Positions 1 to 5,615 of a stretch of DNA of 8,006 bases are shown in pieces. A program made the position numbers and the translations under genes. Origin of the DNA: an uncultured Verrucomicrobiota bacterium (lineage in GTDB: Bacteria > Verrucomicrobiota > Kiritimatiellia > RFP12 > UBA1067); NCBI GenBank assembly GCA_946615875.1, contig CAMOIK010000097.1:1-8006 (forward strand). Direction: 5' to 3'. The notes beneath the pieces were generated by a model. It was not told the DNA's origin, searched no databases, and saw nothing but the letters and a program-made list of their open reading frames with translations. The first letter of the stretch is position 1, and each line of letters begins with the position of its first letter.

Positions 1-131
1 GCCCGGCCATGCCTGCCGGAAAGCACCCAATCCACCATGAATCTGGCGATCTGCGGCGGCGTGAAAAACTGAGCCAGCCGCCGGCGGTGGTCAAGCCCGA
101 CCAGGTCGCCATATGCGCAGGCGAGATTCAC
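1..131 (-). CDS. N6-adenine DNA methyltransferase, N-terminal fragment (partial, runs off left edge)
   Basis: Only the first 43 codons are in the window. Read from a GTG at 131, the fragment contains RRLAQFFTPPQIARFMVDW at residues 17-35. The (L)GQFFTPP-x-IA-x-xM block is the hallmark of the N-terminal part of the catalytic domain of N6_Mtase/HsdM/Eco57I-type adenine methyltransferases, which transfer a methyl group from SAM to adenine in DNA, often within restriction-modification or phage-defence systems. The catalytic (N/D)PPY motif would lie beyond the edge and is not seen. The GTG start overlaps the TGA of the upstream 81-aa ORF by 4 nt (GTGA), with AGGAAGG about 10 nt upstream, suggesting translational coupling. 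The open frame continues upstream of the GTG but gives glycine-rich sequence without family character, so GTG is preferred. The exact subtype (type I HsdM, type IIG, BREX- or DISARM-like) cannot be told from this fragment. Confidence 0.8.
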   Translation of the reverse strand, partial: MNLACAYGDLVGLDHRRRLAQFFTPPQIARFMVDWVLSGRHGR

Positions 132-373
132 GCTCCCACCGCCTTCCTGAAAGCCGCCACGTCCAGATAGCCGGTTCCGCCGTCGAACTTGACATGGAAA
201 AGGAGCCGCCCTCTGTCCAGTTCCTTCATTTCGGAAGTGGCAGATGTCGGTGCGCGACCTTCCACTGAAACGTCCTTGTCGATGGGCAGCGGGAACCCGT
301 CGATCAACTGCGCTATCCTCTCCCTGTAGGAGACGTCGCGCGGCAATGTGGCGTTCGTCTTCGTCATGCGCAT
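128..373 (-). CDS. Small hypothetical protein (81 aa) between gmk and a DNA methyltransferase
   Basis: I do not recognise this protein. It has 81 residues and is charged and soluble-looking, with no signal peptide, membrane segment or cysteine. The N-terminal half contains a possible helix (RERIAQLIDGF, residues 18-28), the middle is polar, and the C-terminal half (about 55-81) looks like a compact alpha/beta unit, LLFHVKFDGGTGYLDV followed by AAFRKAVGA. The ATG at 373 is preferred because GGAG lies 8 nt upstream (382-385); a second ATG follows two codons later at 367. It starts 22 nt after the gmk stop, and its TGA overlaps the GTG of the methyltransferase gene. It is therefore probably cotranscribed with that gene, and perhaps an accessory or regulatory partner of it, which is inference from position only. 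The frame, spacing and overlap argue for a real gene rather than a chance ORF. Confidence 0.6.
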   Translation of the reverse strand: MRMTKTNATLPRDVSYRERIAQLIDGFPLPIDKDVSVEGRAPTSATSEMKELDRGRLLFHVKFDGGTGYLDVAAFRKAVGA

Positions 374-395
374 GGGCGCGTCTCCGGGCGCGGCG

Positions 396-995
396 CTACA
401 TCCTGCCGGAGAGCGCGTCGATGAGGTCGCAGAGGCGCTTGAAGCAGACTGTCAGGTCGTCGTTGGTGACGCGATACATGTATTCTCCGGCGCGGGCGAT
501 TTCGCCCTGCGCGTTGGCGAGGCGGCGCTCGATGGTCTGGGCGGAGTCGGTGCCGCGCTTTTCGAGGCGGTCGCGCAGCTCTTCGATCGAAGGCGGGGAG
601 ATGAAGATATCTACGTATCCGATCTTGAGCGGGTCGGTGTTCGGGAGCGCGCGGACGCGCTCGCGGACTTTGGCCGCGCCCTGGACGTCTATGTCGAGGA
701 TCATGGAATTGCCCTCGGCCAGCACCTCCACGATAGGCGCCTTCAGCGTGCCGTAGCAGTTGCCGTGGACTTCGGCGTGCTCCAGGAAGGCGTCCTCGGC
801 CAGCAGCTGCGCAAAGCGCTCCTTGGAGAGGAAGTGGTAGTCTATGCCGTCCTCCTCCGCGCCGCGCGGCTCGCGCGTCGTGCAGGATATGGAATAGACG
901 ATGTCGTGATACTCCTGGAGCAGGAGGTCGATCAGGGTCGATTTGCCGCATCCCGACGGCGCTGAGAGGACTATGAAGAGCGGCTTCGTCTTCAT
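396..995 (-). CDS. gmk: Guanylate kinase
   Basis: This cytoplasmic enzyme phosphorylates GMP (and dGMP) with ATP to give GDP, in purine nucleotide synthesis and salvage. The 199-aa length is normal for the family (about 200). The P-loop SAPSGCGKST is at 11-20. The GMP-binding region has S37, R41, R44 and Y53, then E72 and Y81-G82. The ILDIDVQGA strand at 99-107 carries the Mg-associated acidic residues D101 and D103. FISPPS at 131-136 and the lid with R147, R157 and R158 are followed by the usual VTNDD at 176-180. The enzyme appears intact. The ATG overlaps the symporter TGA by 4 nt (ATGA), and no strong Shine-Dalgarno precedes it, so it is probably translated by coupling to the symporter. 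A housekeeping kinase at the end of a sialic-acid operon is unusual; gmk more often sits near rpoZ, yicC or dapF-like genes. Confidence 0.95.
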   Translation of the reverse strand: MKTKPLFIVLSAPSGCGKSTLIDLLLQEYHDIVYSISCTTREPRGAEEDGIDYHFLSKERFAQLLAEDAFLEHAEVHGNCYGTLKAPIVEVLAEGNSMILDIDVQGAAKVRERVRALPNTDPLKIGYVDIFISPPSIEELRDRLEKRGTDSAQTIERRLANAQGEIARAGEYMYRVTNDDLTVCFKRLCDLIDALSGRM

Positions 996-3544
996 TGCTT
1001 CTTGAGGGTCTTGAGGGTGAGTCCCGAGAGATCCTTGCCCTTCTCGTTGAGAACGATGGAGGCTATGTAGGCGACGAGCACGCAGACCACGAGGCCGATG
1101 CCGCCCAGCAGGAAGGGATGGAACTTCAGTCCGAAGACGTCGCAGTGGAGTATCTCGCAGCTGAAGCAGACGAAGTAGTTGGCGGCGAGGCCGAGGACGG
1201 CGGCGACGCCCTTGATGCGCGGCATGAACACCCCCATGAAGAAGAGGCCTGTCAGGCCGGCGGTCAGCATGGCGATATACTTGTTGAAGTTGTCGAAGAG
1301 CGCCGAGGACTCCATGCGCGAGAGCGTGAGTGCGGCGAGGATGCCGACCACCCCGACCACGTAGGTGCAGATCTGCCCGCAGCGTATCTGCGCCTTGCCG
1401 GAGATGCCGGGCTTGAAGCGCTTGATGAAGTCCGTCACCACCGCGGTGGAAGCGGAAGAGAGGTTGGCGGAGAGCGTGGATATCGTGGCGGCGAACACGG
1501 CGGCGATGACGAGGCCGGCGAGCCACGGCGGCATCTCGGTGGCCATGAACGTGGGCAGGACGGAGTCGCCCTTCGGCATCGTGATATCCATCGCCTCCGG
1601 ATGGGTGTGGTAGAAGGCGAAGAGGGCCATGCCGATTCCGTAGAAGACGATCTGCGCGAAGACGCTCATGCAGCCGTTGAACCATAGCGAGCGCTTGGTG
1701 GCGTTCTCGTCGGGCGTGGCGATATAGCGCTGGATGACGCACTGGTCCGAAGTGTAGGACGAGAGGTTGGAGATGAGCCCCTGCACGGCGACCACCCAGA
1801 AGACGGGCTGCGTGAGAACGAAGCGGAAGTCCCACATCCTGTTCTTGTCGTAGGTCTCCGCCACCGACCAGAACGTAGACAGGTGCTCGCCGTCGCCGCC
1901 GGTCTTGAGGATGAGGATGACGAGCACCGATACGGCGCCGCCCATCAAGACTATGCCCTGCACGAAGTCGCTCCAGATGACTGCCTCGAGGCCGCCGAGG
2001 GAGCAGTAGATCATGGTGAGGATGCCGCAGATGAGGATGCAGGCGTCGATGTGCACGCCCGTCACGGCGTTGAGGGCGATGGCGGGCAGCAGCGTGACGA
2101 CGGCGACGCGGCAGACCATGAACACGACGAACGCGGCAGAGCCGAAGAGCCGGACGCCGAGATTGAAGCGCTTTTCGAGATATTCGTACGCGCTTGTGAT
2201 GCCGAGGCGGCAGAAGAACGGCAGATAGTAGTATATGGCGACAGGGGCCATGCCGATGATGAAGAAGGCCATCACGAAGTATCGCCAGTCCTGGAGGTAG
2301 GCCTGCGTGGGAATGGCGATGAACGTTATGGACGAGAGCATCGTCGCGAAGATGGACATTCCCGCGACGTACCAGGGGATGCGGTTGCCGCCACGGAAGT
2401 AGTCGTTCTCGTCCTTCTTCTTGAAGATGAAGAAGCATGCCATGCCGACCATCAGGAGCGCATAGACGCCGACGACAGCCCAGGCGGTGGCGCCGAACTT
2501 GCCCGTCTTGCGGAAGCGGGCGACCGAGACGGCGTCTGTGCGCAGGCGCGGGGCTATTTCACCGCCCGCGACGAGCAGCGTGTAGCGTTCGGGCGTCTTG
2601 CCAGGCAGCAGGCCGGCGGCGGCGCCGCAGCGCGGCTTGTCCCCGGCGGCGATGGCTCCGTATTCGCACCAGGCGTCTGTCACGCAGTTGTAGGCGAGGA
2701 TCGTCCGTTGCCAGCCGAGCTTGACCGGGTCGGTCTCCTGCGAACCTTCTATGGCGCGCGCGATCCACCCCTTCTCTCCGAGTCCGCCGACAAGCAGCAC
2801 GTGCTGGTGGCCGCTGGGCAGGAACGCCGAGCCGATCGTGGTGGCGCCATCCGGCAGCGCGGCGAGAGCCTTCCATTCGCCGGAGGAAAGAACGAGTGCG
2901 TGGCCGTCGTGCAGCGGCTGGAGAGTGGAGACGTCGTATCCGCCGAATACGACGAGCCGCTTCTCCTTCTGGTCGCCGTTCTGTATGGCAGCCACATGCT
3001 GCGCGCGCGCAGGGCCGGGGATCTCGCCGACGGTCTTCCACGCCCTGTCGCCGGCCAAATCGAGCGAGTAGATGCGCTTCGCCCCAACCACATAGACCAC
3101 GCAGTCGTCTGCGGCGGCGGCTCCCATAACGACAGGCTCCGGCATGTCGGGCAGCGGCTCAACCGTCCCGTCCGCCTTCAAGATGAAACTTCTGGCGCCC
3201 AGCTCGCCGCCTTCCGTCCCGTCGGTCCCGCCCGCGCAGAAAAGTCCCTGCGGGGTGGAGGCCGATACGCCTTCGGCGACAGGCGCGCTCAATGCGCCCA
3301 CCTTGCGCCATTCGCCGGAAGGCGAGCGCACGGCGATTTCCTTGAGGTAGGTCTTGGCGCCGCCGATGAAATCGCTGCCTCCGGCCACGAGGAAGGAACC
3401 GTCGGGCATGAAACCGGCGAATGGACGCGCCGCCTTGAATGGCGCCGTCTCGCCCGCCTGCCAATCGACCGCGATAGGCGTGGCCGCGCCGCACGTGATA
3501 CCGACAGCGGAAACTACCGCCAAGAATGCCATCTTCATTTTCAT
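992..3544 (-). CDS. NanM-type kelch mutarotase fused to SSS-family sodium/sialic acid symporter
   Basis: This 850-aa two-domain protein probably epimerises released N-acetylneuraminate to its beta anomer in the periplasm and imports it with Na+. Residues 1-21 form a signal peptide (AFLAVVSAVGITCGA). Residues about 25-345 are a kelch beta-propeller with blade motifs VAGGSD (54-59), CAGGTD (103-108), VFGGYD (199-204), LVGG (251-254) and VAGGEIAPRLRTDAV (325-339). The last resembles the GE-x-x-P-G-x-RTDAV strand of NanM (YjhT), the sialic acid mutarotase. From about 354 there are some 13 membrane helices with SSS hallmarks: YFRGGNRIPWYVAGMS (382-397), SLGGLEAVIWSDFVQ (515-529), TSDQCVIQRYIAT (598-610) and STLSANLSSAST (689-700, the Na+-site helix). 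A periplasmic N-terminus fits the N-out topology of SSS carriers. The start at 3544 is chosen for the signal peptide; an upstream in-frame ATG at 3610 would prefix 22 low-complexity residues encoded by a tandem repeat. No Shine-Dalgarno is visible. Substrate is inferred from the sialidase 66 nt upstream; other acidic sugars are possible. Confidence 0.88.
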   Translation of the reverse strand: MKMKMAFLAVVSAVGITCGAATPIAVDWQAGETAPFKAARPFAGFMPDGSFLVAGGSDFIGGAKTYLKEIAVRSPSGEWRKVGALSAPVAEGVSASTPQGLFCAGGTDGTEGGELGARSFILKADGTVEPLPDMPEPVVMGAAAADDCVVYVVGAKRIYSLDLAGDRAWKTVGEIPGPARAQHVAAIQNGDQKEKRLVVFGGYDVSTLQPLHDGHALVLSSGEWKALAALPDGATTIGSAFLPSGHQHVLLVGGLGEKGWIARAIEGSQETDPVKLGWQRTILAYNCVTDAWCEYGAIAAGDKPRCGAAAGLLPGKTPERYTLLVAGGEIAPRLRTDAVSVARFRKTGKFGATAWAVVGVYALLMVGMACFFIFKKKDENDYFRGGNRIPWYVAGMSIFATMLSSITFIAIPTQAYLQDWRYFVMAFFIIGMAPVAIYYYLPFFCRLGITSAYEYLEKRFNLGVRLFGSAAFVVFMVCRVAVVTLLPAIALNAVTGVHIDACILICGILTMIYCSLGGLEAVIWSDFVQGIVLMGGAVSVLVILILKTGGDGEHLSTFWSVAETYDKNRMWDFRFVLTQPVFWVVAVQGLISNLSSYTSDQCVIQRYIATPDENATKRSLWFNGCMSVFAQIVFYGIGMALFAFYHTHPEAMDITMPKGDSVLPTFMATEMPPWLAGLVIAAVFAATISTLSANLSSASTAVVTDFIKRFKPGISGKAQIRCGQICTYVVGVVGILAALTLSRMESSALFDNFNKYIAMLTAGLTGLFFMGVFMPRIKGVAAVLGLAANYFVCFSCEILHCDVFGLKFHPFLLGGIGLVVCVLVAYIASIVLNEKGKDLSGLTLKTLKKQ

Positions 3545-3550
3545 AGAGCT

Positions 3551-3595
3551 TGAGAGGTTTAATGAGGTGGGAGAGGCGTGAGAGGCTTGAGGGGT
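3551..3595. repeat. Degenerate nonanucleotide tandem repeat between sialidase and symporter genes
   Basis: Five consecutive 9-nt units on the plus strand follow the consensus NNGAGAGGY: TGAGAGGTT, TAATGAGGT, GGGAGAGGC, GTGAGAGGC and TTGAGGGGT. The phase continues weakly into the start codon region (CATAGAGCT, 3542-3550). In the mRNA this is a pyrimidine-rich tract just before the symporter start, where a Shine-Dalgarno would normally lie. The unit length is not a multiple of an obvious codon motif, and the tract is absent from neighbouring coding sequence, so it looks like an intergenic repeat rather than a coding extension. Confidence 0.6.
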
Positions 3596-3610
3596 TCCCC
3601 CCGCTGCCAA

Positions 3611-4693
3611 CTACTTGAGGACTTCGGTGCGCGGGACGGTGACGAAGTTGATCGTGGCGTAGCCCGGACCCTCGTAGAGGACGCCAATGTCGCCGTTGGG
3701 CAGCACGGTCATGTCGGAGTAGGCTGCGCCCTCCGGACCGCCCTGCGGCGTGAGAGAGACGCCTTCGTTCCAAGTCTTGCCGTCGTCGAGGGAGGCGCGG
3801 AGGTGCAGCAGGGCGCGGCGCGTCGGGCTCTTGCAGTTGGAAAAGAGCAACACCTTGCCGTAGCGCATGATCTGCGCATTGCACTCCGGATCGGCCAGGC
3901 TGGAATCGTAGCGAGACTCCCACGTCTGGCCGCGGTCTTTGGTCACGTGTATCTGGCGGCCGCCGCCGCGCCAGCGCGAGTTTATCATCCACGAACCGTC
4001 GGAAAGCTCGACCACCTTGCATTCGTCGCCGTTCTTGACCGGCCTGCCCATCGGCTTCCACGTCTTGCCGTGGTCGGTGGAGCCGAAAAGCGCATTGCCG
4101 TCGCCGACATGGACTATCGTGTGCAGCAGCGTGCCGTCCTTGGTCTGTATGCCGGAGCCCGACGTTATGAAGATGAAGCCACCCTTGTTCTGCGTCTTGC
4201 CGAACGGCCAGTCGGCGAACGCGATGTCCTTAGAGATGTCGCGCGGCTTCGACCAGGTCTTGCCGTTGTCGGAAGACTCCTGCATCCAGAACTGGAACAC
4301 GCCATAGTCGTTCTTCGACTCCCAAACGTTGTAAAAGAGGAATATCTTCTTCTCCTCCTTATCGACGATGAACGACGGATCGCTGCCCGCCCAGTGCTCG
4401 CCGTCGTTCCACTTCCACGTCCACGTGTTCTCCGGTTCCGTCCACGACTTGCCGCCGTCGGTGGAACGGCGCACGGAAATGTTGATTGGCTGGCTCGTGT
4501 TCAAGTCGCCGCCATGGTTTTTGCGCGCGTCGCAGACGGCCACCAGGTCGCCGTTCGGCGCGGTGCATATCGCAGGTATGCGATAGACGGCCACGCCGCC
4601 ATCGCCCTTCTTCCATAGCACGTCCGGCGAACTCACGCCATGCGCGAACGCCGTCGCCAGCACGGCAGCACATACCACTGTAAGTCTATTCAT
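3611..4693 (-). CDS. nanH: Exported GH33 exo-alpha-sialidase
   Basis: The enzyme hydrolyses terminal alpha-linked sialic acids from glycans such as mucin. It has 360 aa, a single-domain size like the small bacterial sialidases. A signal peptide spans residues 1-19 (VVCAAVLATAFAHG core), so it is periplasmic, surface-bound or secreted. The YRIP motif is at 37-40. Asp boxes of the S-x-D-x-G-x-T/S-W type are at 77-84, 140-147, 205-212 and 301-308, with a degenerate one at 251-258. Predicted active-site residues, by analogy with the Salmonella enzyme, are the arginine triad R38, R240 and R292 or R293, plus R57, acid/base D63, E229 paired with nucleophile Y325 (AAYSDMTVLPNG), and E341 (LLYE-like VLYE). 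All key positions are present, so it should be active. GGTGGGG lies 7 nt before the ATG, and a promoter-like pair lies 28 nt or more upstream. The mutarotase-symporter gene follows 66 nt downstream. Confidence 0.93.
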   Translation of the reverse strand: MNRLTVVCAAVLATAFAHGVSSPDVLWKKGDGGVAVYRIPAICTAPNGDLVAVCDARKNHGGDLNTSQPINISVRRSTDGGKSWTEPENTWTWKWNDGEHWAGSDPSFIVDKEEKKIFLFYNVWESKNDYGVFQFWMQESSDNGKTWSKPRDISKDIAFADWPFGKTQNKGGFIFITSGSGIQTKDGTLLHTIVHVGDGNALFGSTDHGKTWKPMGRPVKNGDECKVVELSDGSWMINSRWRGGGRQIHVTKDRGQTWESRYDSSLADPECNAQIMRYGKVLLFSNCKSPTRRALLHLRASLDDGKTWNEGVSLTPQGGPEGAAYSDMTVLPNGDIGVLYEGPGYATINFVTVPRTEVLK

Positions 4694-4700
4694 GTTCAGT

Positions 4701-4707
4701 CCCCACC
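4701..4707 (-). promoter_or_regulatory. Ribosome binding site of the sialidase gene
   Basis: On the minus strand GGTGGGG, preceded by AAA, stands 7 nt upstream of the sialidase ATG. It is a moderate match to AGGAGG and supports the start at 4693. Confidence 0.5.
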
Positions 4708-4727
4708 TTTCTCATGGTTATGCCGAT

Positions 4728-4756
4728 ATTTTACCATATTTCGGCGCGGCGGTCTA
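4728..4756 (-). promoter_or_regulatory. Sigma70-like promoter for the sialidase operon
   Basis: On the minus strand TAGACC (4751-4756, 4 of 6 matches to TTGACA) and TAAAAT (4728-4733, 5 of 6 matches to TATAAT) are separated by exactly 17 nt (4734-4750). The predicted start site near 4721 gives a leader of about 28 nt. It lies in the only AT-rich stretch of the spacer, after the fabG hairpins, so it probably drives the sialidase, symporter, gmk and following genes. No clear operator palindrome is visible. Confidence 0.5.
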
Positions 4757-4766
4757 GGGGCTGAAG

Positions 4767-4788
4767 GAGGCAAGAGACAAGACGCGAT
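4767..4788. repeat. Short remnant of the purine heptad repeat
   Basis: The 11-mer GAGGCAAGAGA (4767-4777) recurs exactly, inverted, at 6645-6655 in the fabD leader. It is followed by CAAGAC, in line with the 7-nt phase of AGGCAAG and AGACAAG. This suggests a dispersed member of the same intergenic repeat family. The match is short. Confidence 0.35.
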
Positions 4789-4794
4789 CTTTTC

Positions 4795-4815
4795 GCGGAA
4801 GTCCCGCACTTCCGC
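4795..4815. other. Perfect 8-bp hairpin with 5-nt loop downstream of fabG
   Basis: GCGGAAGT and ACTTCCGC pair perfectly around a CCCGC loop. No T-run follows on either strand, so it is less likely a terminator itself. It sits between the fabG terminator-like stem and the sialidase promoter, where it could act as an mRNA end, an insulating structure or a protein-binding palindrome. Confidence 0.5.
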
Positions 4816-4820
4816 AACGC

Positions 4821-4850
4821 AAAAGGCGAACAGGGCGAAGAGCGCCTTTT
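4821..4850 (-). terminator. Terminator-like hairpin after fabG
   Basis: AAAAGGCG and CGCCTTTT form a perfect 8-bp stem around a 14-nt loop, beginning 8 nt after the fabG stop. The 3' arm ends in TTTT, with the complementary A-run in the 5' arm, as in bidirectional intrinsic terminators. The loop can also fold internally (GGCG with CGCC). It plausibly separates the fab unit from the sialidase unit. Confidence 0.55.
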
Positions 4851-4858
4851 CGGGCGCC

Positions 4859-5602
4859 CTAGCCGATCATTCCGCCGTTCACGCTGATTATCTGGCCGGT
4901 GACGTAAGAGGCGTCCGGGCCGGAAAGCCAGGCGACGGCGTTGGCGATGTCGCGCGCGGAGCCGAAGCGCTTGAGAGGTATGGTATCCATGTATGCCTGG
5001 CGGACGTTCTCCGGCAGCACGTCCGTCATCTTGGACTGTATGAAGCCCGGAGCTACGGCGTTGCAGCGTATGTTGCGGCTGCCGAGTTCCTTGGCGGTCG
5101 TCTTCGTGAGCGCGATGACGCCGCCCTTGGAAGCCGTGTAGTTGGCCTGGCCGGCGTTGCCCATGATGCCCACGACGGACGCGATGTTGATGATCACGCC
5201 GTCGCGCTTCTTCATCATCGGGCGGGAGACGGCGCGCGTGAAAAGGAACGTCCCCTTGAGATTGACGTTGAGAACGGCGTCCCAGTCGGCGTCGCTCATG
5301 CGCATCAGCAGTCCATCCTTCGTGATGCCGGCGTTGTTCACCATTATGTCTATGGCGCCGAAATCGTCCAGCACGGCCTTAACGCAGGCGTCGACCTCCG
5401 CCGACTCTGCGACATTGACGCCGTAAGCCTTTGCCTTGACGCCGAGCGCCTCCAGCGCGGCGACGGTCTCGGCGCACCATTCCTCCTTGAGGTCGCAGAC
5501 GGCGACATCCGCGCCATCCTCTGCGAGACGCTTTGCGATTTCGGCTCCGATTCCCCTCGCCGCGCCCGTGACGACGGCGACTTTGCCTTTTAGACTTGAC
5601 AT
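4859..5602 (-). CDS. fabG: 3-oxoacyl-[acyl-carrier-protein] reductase
   Basis: FabG performs the NADPH-dependent reduction of 3-oxoacyl-ACP to 3-hydroxyacyl-ACP in each round of type II fatty-acid elongation, in the cytoplasm. It is a classical short-chain dehydrogenase/reductase of 247 aa, the normal FabG length. The cofactor-binding motif TGAARGIG is at 12-19, NNAG at 89-92 and the structural Asn in LNVNLKG at 111-117. The catalytic S142, Y155 and K159 (YTASK) correspond to E. coli S138, Y151 and K155. APGFIQSKMT at 184-193 and the C-terminal VNGGM at 241-245 are typical of FabG. GGAG (5609-5612) lies 6 nt before the ATG. The gene starts 13 nt after the fabD stop, indicating one transcript. 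The acpP gene that often follows is absent; the sialidase unit comes next. Confidence 0.95.
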   Translation of the reverse strand: MSSLKGKVAVVTGAARGIGAEIAKRLAEDGADVAVCDLKEEWCAETVAALEALGVKAKAYGVNVAESAEVDACVKAVLDDFGAIDIMVNNAGITKDGLLMRMSDADWDAVLNVNLKGTFLFTRAVSRPMMKKRDGVIINIASVVGIMGNAGQANYTASKGGVIALTKTTAKELGSRNIRCNAVAPGFIQSKMTDVLPENVRQAYMDTIPLKRFGSARDIANAVAWLSGPDASYVTGQIISVNGGMIG

Positions 5603-5615
5603 TGCTTTCTCCGTT

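Noticed and set aside
128..373. 81-aa ORF and methyltransferase as one frameshifted gene
   Set aside because: Both have their own start signals and a standard 4-nt GTGA junction, and neither alternate-frame continuation extends recognisable methyltransferase sequence.
396..2438. 680-aa minus-strand frame ending with guanylate kinase
   Set aside because: The first 481 codons are an arginine/histidine-rich shadow of the symporter gene in another frame; true gmk starts at the ATGA overlap at 995 with its own N-terminus and P-loop.
1883..3553. 556-aa plus-strand open frame
   Set aside because: It is antisense to the kelch and symporter coding sequence, with skewed Asp/Glu/Ala/Arg composition and no recognisable domain; long antisense frames are expected in GC-rich genes.
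3545..3610. Symporter start at the upstream ATG (3610)
   Set aside because: The 22 added residues are encoded by the nonamer repeat and would precede an otherwise ideal signal peptide, so the start at 3544 is preferred.
3578..4618. 346-aa plus-strand open frame
   Set aside because: It lies antisense to the well-supported sialidase and shows no family motif or ribosome binding site.
4694..4858. Riboswitch or attenuator in the sialidase leader
   Set aside because: The predicted leader is only about 28 nt; the hairpins lie upstream of the promoter, next to the fabG stop.
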